A stretch of 64,000 nucleotides of DNA from Lineus longissimus (lineage: Eukaryota > Nemertea > Pilidiophora > Heteronemertea > Lineidae): NCBI RefSeq assembly GCF_910592395.1, contig NC_088319.1, forward strand, positions 8,554,001 through 8,618,000, in the 5' to 3' direction. Under the pieces are notes generated by a model. The model was given only the letters and a program-made list of their open reading frames with translations. It did not search any database and had not been told where the DNA came from. Position numbers and translations under genes: made by a program. The stretch's first letter is position 1. Each line of letters opens with the position of its first letter. Shown here piece by piece: positions 10,216 to 22,308 of the stretch.

Positions 10216-12197
10216 TTGACCATATCAGCCACTGTACGGAAATTTATTATTTCCGATGCTGCATGCACAACCACTAATCTGGTACGATTCATAGATGACA
10301 TCTTTGCCCTCTTTGCACACACGAGAGAGAAAGTTGGCAACTCAGTGATGTATCTCAACTCACAACACCCCACTATCAAATTTACTGCCGATATCTTGGA
10401 CACCAGTGTCACATTCCTAGACACACGGGTCCATGTCACACCCCACGGACACATATACACAGACCTGAATACCCAACCGACGGATGCACACAACTACCTT
10501 CGATACTCTTCAGCACACATCCAGTCATGCTCGAAAGACAGACCATATGGATAATTTCTGAGAATTCGCAGAATCTGTTCGAACCTAGAAAACTTTGAGA
10601 AATATGCACTCGTAATCAGCCACCATTTCGTCCGCAGAGGCTACCCCAAGCCACTCATAGAGGTCGCCCTAGTCATAAGGGCACACAGGCAAGACCGCCG
10701 GTCTCTTCTCAACCCAGACCCAACCCAACCAAGAACCCAGGAGGAAGACAAAATTCCTTTCTACTTTGTCACAACCTACAACCCGGCTCTAACACAACCA
10801 GCAGCCATCATAAAAGACAACTAGAATTGAGAAATTTGCTTTACAGCAAATTTGATGGTCCCCACATAGAGAAAACTGTGCAATGGATGGTGATTTGGCT
10901 TCATATGAAGCCACAGTTTGGTTTTGGGAATAAGAGCTGGATATGTGTCGTGATGGGCTAGGGCCAGGAGGCCTAGGTGCAGTTATAGATGGAGTACTAG
11001 TGAAAGTTGAAGTAGTTGGCGTAGAGTTTCCAAACAACGGGGAAAAGAATAGCGAGGAAATTCCGCCTATCTGCATGCCGATTCACGCATGATCTATTTC
11101 CGGACGCTCGCTCTTTCTCAAAATAACACGCTCAATAATCATTCAAACAGCACCCAAACTATTTTAGATGGGCAGGATGGATTATCGATAAGCATTTAAG
11201 GCTATTACTTTGGCTCCCCTACCCTTGATTTCTACATTCAACAGTCACTAAACTGCTAACGCATTCTTCGCTCGACCAACTCCATGTGGATCGGTTCGGC
11301 CATGAGAAGAATGACGTCATTATGATGGGGCGGAGCTTATGCAAATGTGTCAGAATCTCGCCTCTGCGCATGTCAGATTGAATCGCGGCTTCAGGATGTT
11401 GGGAGAAGACGATCAGACGAATCTCAGCAAAAAATGCTTCAAAGTCATGGAAATAATGAGATTATTGAAAATCTTTTTGTGATATTCCATGCATCGAATT
11501 TCCTTCAATGGGATTGGAGTGATTGATCCTTGATCTATTCAGCAGTTTGGCTGGACAAGCTCCATAAATGTTTTGTGGAAGAAGAACAAGAAACAGAACC
11601 TACCTACCTAGTGATATCAAGATGGTCTCCACTGAGAGTGTGGAGACCATAACAAGGACATTCTAGCAAGACACAAAACGACTCTCCACCTGTATGAGGC
11701 ACCAATCATACATGGCTTCAGAAGACCCAAGAATATCCAGGACAACCTAGTCCGAGCCAAGTTCGGGCCGCCCACTGCCTCTGTGCACAGCAAAACGTTT
11801 AATCCCCCAGGCTGGTCATGCCTCTCCCCAAGGACATGCAGATACTGTCCTCATCTTGACAAGACGGGATAGATCACAAGTAAAACCAAGGGGAAAAACA
11901 CGACACAAAAACTAAAATTTGTTATAAGAGCAACAATGTGATTTATTGCAACCAATGCAGACAATGTCACATACAATATGTTGGCGAAAAAAGCATTCAC
12001 TACTAGAACATTTTCGAGGACACTTCTACAGCGTCGCGAAAAACAATGCCACGGATGTCATAGGGCATCACTTCAACCTCCCGAACAATCAAGGTTTAGG
12101 GGACATCACAATCATAGTCCTTGAGTTCATGCATCTCCACCCAGATGGCGCCCAAGCCAAGGCCATCAGACTCGTCTCCGCACTATGTCGCCAGTAG
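10216..12197 (+). pseudogene. Penelope-like retroelement (RT and GIY-YIG endonuclease), interrupted
   Basis: 10216-10554 contains a reverse-transcriptase motif RFIDDIFALF, then HPTIKFTADI, VTFLDTRVHV and TDLNTQPTDAHNYL, the order seen in Penelope-like elements. The frame shifts near 10550 and continues (HHFVRRGYPKPLIEVAL, IPFYFVTTYNPALTQP) to about 10819. An 840-bp insertion follows. The element resumes at about 11660 (HLYEAPIIHGFRRPKNIQDN) and ends with a GIY-YIG nuclease segment (CNQCRQCHIQYVGE, GHHFNLPNNQGLGDITIIVL). Two frameshifts and the insertion make it inactive. The family call rests on the RT-plus-GIY-YIG combination, which is specific to Penelope-like elements. Confidence 0.8.
10820..11656. 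mobile_element. Insertion interrupting the Penelope-like element
   Basis: The Penelope-like coding sequence is continuous if about 840 bp are removed between GAC at 10817-10819 and GAC at 11657-11659. Each end carries a small hairpin: TTTGCTTTACAGCAAA near 10840 and GGTCTCCACTGAG/GTGTGGAGACC near 11625-11648. No coding capacity is evident. A short non-autonomous element of unknown class. Confidence 0.55.
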
Positions 12198-12209
12198 GAC
12201 TCAATATTA

Positions 12210-12506
12210 AGGGCAACACGTCCTGGTTACCACGCTCACACTCTTATCACCTTTTTTGTGCTTTGGTAGAACTTTGGAAATCTTCTACCTCGCCGGGTAG
12301 ACACCATGGACTAGCGAAAAATCAAACAGTAAAATACACGGAAATATTTCTGTTACAATTCTATTACTAATTCCTTCAGGGCCATTTACCTTCGAAATGT
12401 TGAGATTATATAATTCTTTCATTACTTTTGACGTATCAAATGACAAAGCGTCTAATACAATATCAGTGTGTCTTGAAACTGCTCGCTTCAACACTGTGCG
12501 GAGCAC
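12210..12506 (-). pseudogene. LINE reverse-transcriptase fragment
   Basis: The frame from 12506 leftwards reads VMKELYNLNISKVNGPEGIS and LLFDFSLVHGVYPA, the early RT motifs of CR1/L2-type non-LTR retrotransposons. A further piece (LPKHKKGDKSVSV) appears in another frame up to about 12210. About 100 codons of a ~900-codon ORF remain. Clearly a dead fragment. Confidence 0.65.
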
Positions 12507-14019
12507 GGGTATTTGCTAGTGTTGTATACATCGTAGTTATCAAGTGTTCATCTAAAGTGTTTTATTTCTGCAGTTGCTAAAAAGTTACTCCTCTGATTGG
12601 GGTAAATTGTACCTATTCTAATCTAATTGTTTTTCTGAGTAATGTAAATAAAAATTTTCCCTGGTGGTGTACTGCTGCCAAAAAATATCAACTGGATACA
12701 TTTACGGATGTACTTGTTTTTTGCAACTAATATGCCATTTATGAATTTCACCATTCTCTTTTCCGATTGTACTTGAATACAACAATCTTTAATCATTAAT
12801 GATATCTGTCAATAGCTCATTATGTGTACGATATGAGAGACACAATATCTGTCTAATGCATTTATGCCATTCCACGTAAAGGTCTTCCATATACGGTTTC
12901 GTCAAGTCTAACAATTGGTACCCACATAAGGACAGATAAAAACTCTTAGGCAGTCATCGCCGACCCTGGGTCAACAAAAAATTCTTACCTTACCAGGGTT
13001 GGCGCTGTGAATCTTTTCCTCCTAGCCACTTTTTAGCCAAGTGGCTGTCACTTTTAGCCATATTGAGTCAGCTCTAGCCATTGCCGATCGTTTGTTCATC
13101 TTGGGGCCGACCCAGACTGCAGTAACATGTGCGAGAATGGCAGCCCGCCAGTACTGAGACTAGCAAATCAACGAACGATTCGAGGAACCCGTGACCAGAG
13201 ACTCAATGGCAACGAAGCGAGCGGGAAACTAGCCGATAATATATGCGTAAGGCGACCAGCAGCGCCACCAAAATCACTGTAGTGGCAACGGATAGAACTA
13301 CAATGCAGACAATAGCAACCACGTGTGATAACGCGGCCGCCCGCATGATAAAGTTTGACTAACTAACAATTGTTCCTTGTGCATTTGGTGTAGAAGGGGA
13401 TCTTTTTGATAGACTTTGATCAATTTTTGCACAACACTATCACTCTCTCGCCAAATCATGTCAATTCAAATTGAATTCGCAAAATTTTTAGCCAGACATT
13501 GTTTTACATTCGCCACTCATGTGCAGCATTCGCAAGTGGCAAAAATGCGAACGGGCGCGCCAACCCTTCCTTACGGTGTCATCTTCGACCACAGGTCGAC
13601 AATAGGTATTCCATTAGAAATCTTTGAATTCCCTTTGTTTCACCTGTAATTCCGCATTTTCGCACCAGCCATTCAAAAGAAATCGGCAAAAAAGGTGCGT
13701 TTTTGACACATTTTGGTGGATTTTACCCAAAAACGAACCCGAGTAAACCCCCAACTAGAATCACCTGAAAGAACTGAAAATATCTAAGAAACCTTTTCTT
13801 TACACCAACATGATAGGAACAGTTGTTTCTTCATGACAAGCCTTCAAAAACTAGGTATTAAAAAAACAGCAAATTTCCCAAAACAAAATTGAATCCCTAA
13901 TAGTTAAACGATCTATATCTTGTGCTGTAGTTGGCAAATCTAAACTGTCGTTCATACAGATCATTTATACACAGTTGTACCCGCCTATGTCATGCATTTT
14001 TTACACAAAACAAACGTAC
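12507..14019. other. Non-coding, nothing recognised
   Basis: AT-rich sequence without supported genes; lies left of SPAG7-like exon 2 and would be intronic or flanking on that strand. No third SPAG7 exon was found here. Confidence 0.5.
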
Positions 14020-14087
14020 CTTTAGTTTGAAAGTGCTGAGTCGGTCTTTCTGATACTCTATCATCCTCTCCTGTTTGGCCTTCGCTT
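14020..14087 (-). CDS. SPAG7: SPAG7-like gene, exon 2
   Basis: A 68-bp exon with acceptor TTTTTTCAG just before 14087 and donor GTACGT just after 14020. It begins with two bases that complete a glutamate codon split by exon 1 (phase 1) and ends on a codon boundary. It codes the helical, charged stretch AKAKQERMIEYQKDRLSTFK, in the same register (Glu, later Gln-Lys, then Phe-Lys) as the helix following the conserved N-terminus in SPAG7. Joined to exon 1 the intron is about 12.5 kb and holds most of the repeats described between them. Downstream exons, including the R3H-type domain, were not found in the window. The pairing with exon 1 is an inference from phase, strand and register. Confidence 0.65.
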
Positions 14088-15146
14088 CTGAAAAAACAAG
14101 CGTCAAGACTAAACACTACTGTACTGTACATAGCAGAAATTGTTGCTCCCTAACTCCTCCTGGCCATGATCGAACTCTTCAGCTGAAATACAAGATAACT
14201 TGACATCATGTCGCTCTGCAGTCCGAGACAGCCAAGGTGTAGATCCAGGATTTTTCGGCAGGATTTTTTCGAAGTTGCAAACACAGACTGCAATTTTCAG
14301 GTTACACCTGTGCTGATTTTTGATTATCAAGAAGGACAAAAATGCAATAAGCATCAAACAGAACTGCGTTCCCTGAGAAAAACCTGAAAATTTAGAAGGC
14401 TGTAAATATACTTTCCAAGCATCTCAGCATTGAATAGACCATAAATGTAATTTCCAAGCTTCTTAGTATCAATTGAATAGAAGAGCGCTCTGCTAAAAGA
14501 GTGTGAAAATTTAGAAGGAAGTAGAGGAGATTTCCGAACATCTCCGCATCAAACTGGAGTGTGCGTACAGGAGCAACTTTTTTGTTGAAATAAACACCAT
14601 ATGTTAAAGCTACAAAGATGAAATGGCCAGGGGCCATGTGTTCAATAGTATAGGAATAATGGGGAAACACCCAACACCGAGTGAATACCATGTGTTCACC
14701 TGTGGTCATTGACTGAATAATATGTGACCCACCATAACAAAATAAGTTGCATGTCGCTTCGAGCTTGACAGGTTGAGATGGACTGTTTGTTCATTTCATT
14801 TGTCTAGTGTAGGCCTAGTCATGACCTTCTTTGATCAACATGACGTAAGCGTGGTTTGAGGTTGATCAAATGTTATTCGCAATCCCTCATTTAGCGGATT
14901 GTCAGATTGGCCTTGCGGCTTGGATGTCGCAGCTAGAAACCAGAGACAAAGAGTTCGAATAAGCTCGATACTATTTTCTCGTTATTTTTGAAAAGATAGA
15001 CGTTTTTTTCAACATTCAGTCATCTCGTCCGTGTTCCATCAAATAATCTCATATTATTAGGATCAAAACTTATGATCTGTATCTTCGTTTTACAGTCAAT
15101 CGTCTGTGGTGATGCTTCGTTCCATCTCTACTTTACTACATTCCGT
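14088..15146. other. Non-coding, nothing recognised
   Basis: Intronic sequence on the SPAG7-like strand. A short palindrome-like ATGGCCAGGGGCCATGTG near 14620 hints at another small repeat. Confidence 0.4.
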
Positions 15147-15311
15147 GTTGTTCATGTAACCTATTGTAGTTGTACCTAATTGTAGCTGGCATGCGCATAG
15201 GCAGTAACATCATGGACAAATAAACTAGTAAGTCGTTTGAGACATCATCTCCCGTTTTCCTTCCCTTGCTCCGTCTTCACGGTCTCTCTCCGTGTCTACA
15301 TGTATACAACA
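15147..15311 (+). repeat. Candidate 5' LTR of the Gypsy-like element
   Basis: A segment from TGTTGTTCATG to GTATACAACA precedes ATGGCGACAAAGAAC, which resembles a tRNA primer-binding region, and then the gag-like frame. No matching 3' LTR was found, so this is tentative. Confidence 0.3.
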
Positions 15312-17118
15312 TAAATGGCGACAAAGAACTAAGGAATGTAACCAGGCAACGTGAGAACTTGAAACGCAAGTGTCATCGAATTTTTTTCAACCCGAAATTT
15401 GTTGGTAAAATATGTGAATGAAAATTTCCAACATGGCGGTCACCATTGGTGGACTTCCGGCTTTGGCACCGTTTGCCGCAATTGGACAACCCAAGGCGTT
15501 GGCCCAGAGTTCGGACAGGTGGTTGAAGGACTTTCACCTATACGTTGTGCCGCTGGCATAAAGGATGCTAGCCAGAAGCGTGCCTTGTTATTATAGGAGG
15601 CAGCAGCATTACAGACATTTTCTTTACAAAAACAGCTGACAAGCAAGGGAAACCTGAGGAATTTACAAAAGCCGAAAAATGCCTTAAAGGAAATTTCAAG
15701 TTTTTAAAAAAGAATGTACCCATGTCACGCCAAAAGTTCTATACGCTCAAACCATAGTAGTGAGAACATTAACAGTTTTATGACACGCCTAATGACAGTA
15801 ATCAAAGATTGTGAGTTTACAGAAGATGAAATTGACAACCAAAGCTGAGATTGTGTTCTGTTGTTTATCATTGATAAAACTTAGTAAACTTCACCGCGAC
15901 AGTAAAAAGTTGACTCTAGCTTGCTTAATTAAAGTGGCGCGATCCTATCATGTAAAGGAAGCCCTAGTTTTATCAATTGATTCAGCCAGTGCAAGTGCAA
16001 ACTTTATCGAAAGGAAGGGTGAAAGATCTAAAAACTCACATGACACTCATCATTTGTCACATCATAGCCGATGTTATCGTTGTGATAAGCCAAGTCACAT
16101 GGCCAAGAATTGTATGTTCTAAAGAGCACATCTGCGGAAAATGCAACAGACAAGGCCATTTTGAAGTTTATTGTTGCAGATCAGCGTCACAGGCATCTAC
16201 GTCAGACATATCGAGGCCGTGATCGTTCACGTGGCAATTGTGGCAGAAATCGACGTGGCAGTCAGAATCACACAGTGGAGAACTCTATACCGATAATTGT
16301 CGATTCTGGTGCAACCTGCAACCTTATGTCTGAGTGAGCTTTCCAAAAGATCAAGACTGAGTGTAGTAAAGACTTACAGATTCGCAAGTGCGGTAGTAAT
16401 GCTTATACATAGGTCAAAGGATCCACTGATTTTTGGTAGAACTGCTCCGAGAGTGGAGGTTGGTGAAAGAGGAAAAATTTGTCAAAATTACTTCTTTATG
16501 TACCCAGTTTTACTTGGTAAATCAACATCTCTAGATTTGGATATACTCAAGAGTAGGCCCTCCCAAAATCAAAGTGAATTCTTGCACACTAGGCGATAGT
16601 CCAGGTCAAGAAATCTTACGAAAACTCAAAAATAAATATCCTGAGGTGTTCAGTGGTTTAGGAAAACTCAAGAATTATTAGTTGAAGTTTCATATCAACA
16701 AAGATGTCCAACCTGTTGTGCAAGGTAGACATACTCCTTTCATATCCGTCCCGGGTTATATAAAAAACTTGAGGAATCGGAAAAGTTGGATGTACTTGAA
16801 GAGGTCACAGGACCTACTTCTTGGGTCAATCCACTGGCCAGGTAACCATTGTGAAGCCAAGTGGCGATCTCAGGATTTGTGTAGATGTGTACAAGGCCAT
16901 AATTCGAGAAAAACATCTGGGCCCGTATTCATAAACCTACTTAAGTGTATGATGCCTATGTTGCTACCTAACTAAGGTATCATGCGTAAGTGGAATTCTA
17001 CATCACACTTACCTTATGCGTCATGCATAAGTGGAAGTCAAGAAACTACTTACCGATGCATATTTCTACACTTATATATATTTAAGACACCCCTTGGGCT
17101 GTCCTAAGTTTAAGAAGG

Positions 17119-18047
17119 TTGGTGATTCGCAGTCGGTTCAGACCATTCCTTGAAAGACATTGGAGCAGTATCGCCGCATTAATGCTCGCTACACAAGAAG
17201 AGGTTGCCAGACGGCGTGCAATACGACGAGAGCGTGTGTTTCGTGACCGTCTTCATCCACTGGATGCTTACAATGATGTGCAACACTACCAACGATATAG
17301 ACTGGACCGACAAACAGTTTTGGAACTGATTGAAGCTGTTGGTGATGCACTCGACTCCCTCGCTCTAAGGAACCATGCCCTACCAAGAGAACTGAAAGTT
17401 TTTGCAGCGTTACCAGCTTATGCCACGGGACCCTTTCAACTAGCCAATGGGGACACTGTGAATGTCTCGCAACCCACGATGTGCAGGGTTATTTCTCAAG
17501 TAACCCATACTCTCCGGCCTCTGCTTCCAAGAATTGTGACATTCCCAAATCGGCAAGAAATTCCAAAACATTGTTGCGGAATTTCATGACATATCTTTCT
17601 TATTTCCCCGCTGTTGTGGGCGTAGTCGATGGAACACATGTGTGGATTCAAGGACCAACAGAACATGAATGGCGGTATAACAACCGAAAAATTATTATTC
17701 AATCAATACCCTGGTTGTGATGGACTCACGATACCGATTCATAAACATCGTAGCCAACTGGCCTGGAAGTACTCATGATTCTGTAATTTTTAGGGAAAGT
17801 GGAATTTCAGAAATCATGGAGCATCTAAATGGAGAGGTAATTCTACTTAGGGATAGTGGCTACCCTGTCAGGCCGTGGCTCATGACACCATTTCTTAACC
17901 CAGAGACAGCAGCACAGCGTTGTTACAACAAGTCGCACTTAAGGAAACAAGATGCTTGGTAGAGAGAGGAATCGGTCAATGGAAAAGACGATTCCATTGT
18001 CTGCACGGACAGTTACGATACAATCCGCAAAAATCATGCCAAAGCTA
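17119..18047 (+). pseudogene. PIF/Harbinger transposase, several frameshifts
   Basis: Frame one (17119-17589) has the N-terminal domain (ARRRAIRRERVFRDRLHPLD) and a helical domain ending near TFPNRQEIPK. Frame two carries VVGVVDGTHVWIQGPTEHEW (first Asp). Frame three (17717-17962) carries ANWPGSTHDSVIFRES and LLRDSGYPVRPWLMTPF (second Asp). The segment LVERGIGQWKRRFHCLHG with the catalytic Glu lies in yet another frame near 17950, ending at TAG 18045-18047. All three catalytic residues are thus recognisable but split by at least three frameshifts. The stop overlaps the stop of the minus-strand partner gene. Confidence 0.85.
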
Positions 18048-18413
18048 GTCCTTCCTATACAAGCCATATTCGTCTTTCACAATAGAACAGAGATTTTGCC
18101 ACTTTTTCAGGAAGTCGCCTTCTGTGCGAATCACTGAAGTATTTCTCCTATTCAGGGCCATTGTGATCTTCTTCCATGCGTCATGTTTTTTATGGTTCGA
18201 AACAGTGGAAGAAAACTTTGCTGTGAGCGTGGTAAATTCTCTTTCATATTCCTCGCAAAGACGGAATTTCTCAGCTTCCGAGATGTTTGGTTTTCTCTTC
18301 GTCCTCTCCATTACAGAGATCATTGAAAGAAGCCAATGCACACATTCAGAATGTGTAACGTCTGTCGGAACAACTTGTTGGCCATAAATCCACACAATCT
18401 CATACATTTCCAT
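18045..18413 (-). CDS. Harbinger Myb/SANT-like DNA-binding protein
   Basis: An open 122-codon frame from ATG 18413 to TAG 18045. From about residue 38 it shows the trihelical Myb/SANT-like pattern: NISEAEKFRLCEEYEREFTT, then KKHDAWKKITMALNRR and a closing helix TEGDFLKKWQNLCSIVKDEY with the spaced tryptophans of this family. In Harbinger transposons this second protein brings the transposase to the terminal repeats and into the nucleus. It converges with the transposase. The N-terminal ~35 residues lack recognisable features. Unlike the transposase it is not broken, though it is shorter than full-length partner proteins. Confidence 0.7.
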   Translation of the reverse strand: MEMYEIVWIYGQQVVPTDVTHSECVHWLLSMISVMERTKRKPNISEAEKFRLCEEYEREFTTLTAKFSSTVSNHKKHDAWKKITMALNRRNTSVIRTEGDFLKKWQNLCSIVKDEYGLYRKD

Positions 18414-18980
18414 TCACTTTAGTCAAATCCAAACCACAAAAATCGACATGATCATGGTTGCAATCAGACATACTGGCCTAGCACGACTTGCCGGAAAGGT
18501 TATACCGTTATGTACAATGCCTAGATTTGTTAATCACACTAAGCGAGGCATGATGCCCAAGTTGTTTTATGAATTCCAACATAAGGATCATGCGTAGCTT
18601 AGTATGACACTTAAGACTTAAGGTATACTTAACTTAGGAACTTTTATGAATACGGGCCCTGGTACCTACTTTCGATGCAAGGTTTTTTAGAAGCTTGATA
18701 TGAACATGGCTTTTCATCAGGTAGAATAAGTGGACCCCGGGTTGAGGGATATCACAACTTTCGCAGGGCCATATAAAGTTGTACACGTATAAACGATTCA
18801 TATTTGCAGCAAACATGGCTACTGAGATGTTTCAGCGTTTAATAGCCCAAGTTCTGAAAGGCTGTCCAGGTGCACACAACATTCATGTCGATGACATTAG
18901 AGTTCTTGCAGACAATTATGTTCAGTTGTATGATCGAGTTGTTTGAAAGGCCATAAAGTGTCTTGCTGAGAATGGGCTGA

Positions 18981-20349
18981 CCATGGGGGTCTGGGGAAAA
19001 ATAATAGTTTATTTAAATCGATGCCCTCAGACGTAATCTGAGCAGTTCCCTGGGCCAATTTGTACTCTTTGAAATAAAGCATATTTGCTGCATTTTAATG
19101 TAATTTTACAGTATAAAGACAAAGTAAATGTTCTTTGCACTTTCTTTTCTTTGCTACACTTCGCTTCAAATCGTCGTCTGCATGAACAAGCCTGATCACA
19201 CAGCAATTTTCCATGTACGCGACAAAAATAGTGTGCATAAAACCCCTCAAAATCAGTTTGTTTTGGAACAGGGGTTATTTCCACGATTGGAGGTCTGTGG
19301 CATACCTTACAAATCACACGTCTAGATTAGGAAAATGAATGATATTGTCAATTGTTTTGTCAAGAAGTATTTATGAAGAAAAAAAATATGGTTTGGGGTC
19401 TCCCCCCCCAAAATTAGACTTTGAGAAGGCCGTATATGCGATTTCCAAGCATCTGAGACCCACTTTCTATGTTGTTTTATGTTGACAATTTAACCTGCAA
19501 ATCGGTAAATACGGCAACCTGCTCCGTTGTAATAATGATGATACTTTATGTGTAGTGATCGTCGCCCCACCAAATTTCCCGCTGCGGTCAAAATTTGAAC
19601 TGCGCGTAGCGGTAAGATTGGCGGCGAGACATAGCTGATGATATGACAGTAGCTCGCCTGTTTATCAGGTGATAATACTACGTTTTACAAATATGGTCAA
19701 CGGTACTACAGACTTTCATTCATTAGTTTTCGCTCGGGGAAAACCGACTCAACTGCGTATAAACTATTGATTTTGGTAGAGTTTCCCTGCCAGGCTGCGA
19801 CAGATTATATACCGGTACGAGTTGTTAATGCAGATCTGTGAAAATCACGGGACCCAACTTTTTGGCTTGTTCGGAGACGCAATATTTTTGATATTTTTTT
19901 TGTTTTTTTCAAGTTTTGAAATGGCTGAAACAAAGATATGTGGTGGACGGATTTTTTCTTAATTTTGCCTGATGGTGGACGGACATTTGGACTGGAGTAG
20001 TCGACGGGCCCGACCACTGCCGCCCACCATTGGCAGAACCATGCCTTCATGAATCAACATCTATAACATTTACCACAGATTCCCCAGGCACACTTTGAAG
20101 GGTTTGTTTGGCGGATTTATTTCTTTATTAAGCAAATTGGAATGTTCACAGTCCCATGATGATCCCATTCAGTTGCCCCAGACTCTTGTCTATGTGCATG
20201 CTTTATGCTCCCGTAACACGTACCTACCTTTGAAGGTGAGAAGGGGATTTACTCTCAAACCTCTTAAGAGTCTTGGTATTAACCTTGGTGCGGGGTGGGC
20301 GTGGGTGGACATTCAACACAATATAATTTTGCTTGGATTGTTGGAATCC
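18981..20349. other. Non-coding, nothing recognised
   Basis: No supported gene or repeat structure over this stretch apart from short homopolymer runs. Confidence 0.45.
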
Positions 20350-20359
20350 AGAGGTCACT

Positions 20360-20530
20360 GATACTCCATTGGTACTCCACTACTGGCACTACTGTATGGG
20401 TACCAGATATGTTTACCACTGGTACTCCACTCCACTACTGCATGGGTACCAATGCAGATATGTTTACCACTGGTACTCCACTGGTACTGCACTGGTACTC
20501 CACTGGTACTATACACTGGCACTACTGGGT
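20360..20530. repeat. Short tandem repeat of CACTGGTACTC-like units
   Basis: Repeated ACTGGTACTCC units, irregularly spaced with TGGGTACCA variants and a larger internal duplication that includes GATATGTTTACCACTGG at about 20407 and 20457. Confidence 0.8.
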
Positions 20531-20780
20531 CCTCCAAATGAATGTTGACCTCTGACCCTAAACCCAGGGGGCATCCAGTGTAAATCCAGTAGAAAACTGA
20601 CCAAAATGGTATTCACTCTTGCAAATGATCACATTTTGATTTCCAAAGCTCTTCTTTGATAAAGCATCAACACATTTGGGTGGTACAGGCCAATAATAAC
20701 AGTAATTCCTTGGAGGACTATAGGCAGGAGCTAATAGGGGATCGGGAATCGACCTGGGTTGCTATTGATTCAGCGATAAT

Positions 20781-20832
20781 TAGCTCACCTCTTAGCAGAG
20801 GTGAGCTTATCCCATACCGTGGCGTCCGTCGT

Positions 20833-20864
<32 letters not shown>

Positions 20865-21903
20865 CGTCGTCCATTAGCAGGGCACGTTTCGTAACTGTTA
20901 GAGCTATTGAGTTGAAACTTGGTACACATATACCCTTATGTAATGACACCTTGGAGACCAAGTTTCGGTCCGATTCGTTTCATGGTTTGGCCACCAGGGG
21001 GCCAAACGTTAAAAGTGAAAATATGCAATATCTCCCTTAATAGTAGTCGGGGAATTTTGAAAAAAATATGGTAGGTACTTCTAGCAAAGGTGCATCATAT
21101 AACCTCTGGGTTTTTGATTTGACCTCCTTTTCAAGGTCACAGAGGTCAAATGGTGTAAATTGGCCATTAGGATGTAACGATGGCACATTTCTAAACTGCA
21201 ATGACTATTGATACCAAATTTGGTACACATTTACCCCTTAGTCAGGTGATCTCAGGGACCGAAGTTTGGTCCAATATGATTCACCACTTGACCACCAGGT
21301 GGCAAAATCCAAAAACCTTAAAAATGTGATTATTCCTTAACTTCTTGCCCGATTGCCACCAATTTGATATCATGGGTACATCTAACCACCATACAGTATA
21401 TGTCACACAGGTTTTTAATTTGACCTTCTTGTCAAGGTCACAGAGGTCAAATGGCGTAAATTCGCCGTCAGGCCGTAACTATGGCACGTTTCTTAACTGC
21501 AATGACTATTGATCACAAATTAAGTACACATGTACCCCTTGGTCAGGTGATCGCAGGTATCGAAGTTTGGTGCGATCTGATTTGCCGTTTGGCCTCCAGG
21601 GAGGGGGCCAAATCCTAAATTCTTCAAAATGCCATTATTTCTAGTAATGACTTGCCCGATTGGCACCAATTTTATATCATAGGTACATCTAATTCTAACA
21701 ACCATTCAATGTGTCACCCGGGTCTTCTTTGATTTGACCTACTTTTCAAGGTCACATAGGTCGAATGTACTGTAAATTGGCCATTTTGGGGAAATTGTAA
21801 TTGCTTGGACCTACATCAAACCTAACACTACATGACACAATACCATGCTCTTTATCCATCTTTCCTCCACATGAGGTGAGCACAATGGCCCAGGCCATTT
21901 CAT
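20781..21903 (-). repeat. Interspersed repeat family A, copy 2 (inverted)
   Basis: Reverse complement of much of 6857-8430: starts at the hairpin AGCTCACCTCTTAGCAGAGG, then a (GTC)n-type tract at about 20822-20872, and ends at CCATTTC near 21903. It lacks a few hundred bases present in copy 1. Facing TGACCT/AGGTCA blocks recur near 21127, 21420 and 21741. Confidence 0.8.
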
Positions 21904-22013
21904 TATATTCCTCATACAGCATGATTAGTTTTGATATTCTGTGAGATAGGAGAGACCCCTATTAGTGACTTCGTGTAACATAATCTGAACCTCGCTCCTG
22001 CCTATAGTCTTCT

Positions 22014-22308
22014 CAACCCTTAGCCTACATAATGTGTACCCCATACGCAGTAATTTGCTATCCCAGGACACGTCACGCGTACTGGATACGCGTTAAAAAA
22101 ATTGTGTTTTAAGTGAATGCATAGTACTACCATCTCCTAACAACTTTCGTAACTACTCTAATGATACGTGCTGCCAGTACAAAAATTTGGCAGCCATTAG
22201 ACAGTACACAATGGCGAGTACTCACTGTGTTTCTCACAGGTAAATACATTTTATGAAAAAAGTGCTCTCGTGTCCCAGGTGGGTAGTGGCTCAGTAGGCA
22301 AAGGGTTA
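22014..22308. mobile_element. Possible piggyBac-like MITE
   Basis: CAACCCTTAGCCTACATAAT at the left and CTCAGTAGGCAAAGGGTTAA at the right are inverted CCCTTtGCCTAC-type ends adjoining TCAA/TTAA, as in piggyBac-related short elements. A further TTAACCCTTTCGCTACTGGC occurs at 22713. Class uncertain. Confidence 0.35.

Larger units (their letters stand above)
16920..18658. mobile_element. PIF/Harbinger-like DNA transposon 2, complete, inserted in Gypsy RT
   Basis: Terminal inverted repeats GGCCCGTATTCATAAA and TTTATGAATACGGGCC bound 1739 bp, flanked by the trinucleotide CTG on both sides (16917-16919 and 18659-18661), as expected for the 3-bp target duplication of Harbingers. Removing the element and one CTG makes the surrounding Gypsy RT frame continuous. 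It contains a broken transposase (plus) and an open Myb/SANT-type gene (minus). Confidence 0.85.
15433..18980 (+). pseudogene. Ty3/Gypsy-like retrotransposon remnant (gag, protease, RT)
   Basis: A gag-like start (ATG at 15433, then DRWLKDFHLYV and later KDASQKRALLL) is followed by a gag tail (NSFMTRLMTVIKDCEF), two CCHC zinc knuckles (CYRCDKPSHMAKNC and CGKCNRQGHFEVYC at about 16075-16180), a retropepsin motif (IIVDSGATC near 16300) and the start of reverse transcriptase (VTGPTSWVNPLA near 16810; KPSGDLRICVDVYKA near 16860). RT resumes after the nested Harbinger at 18659 (MNMAFHQVE; VLKGCPGAHNIHVDDI) and fades after about 18980. Many stops and frameshifts. RNase H, integrase and 3' LTR are absent. 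Confidence 0.8.

Noticed and set aside
12960-13060. Splice-donor-like CTGGTAAGG on the minus strand as a further SPAG7 exon
   Set aside because: The adjacent sequence does not continue the SPAG7 pattern in any frame.
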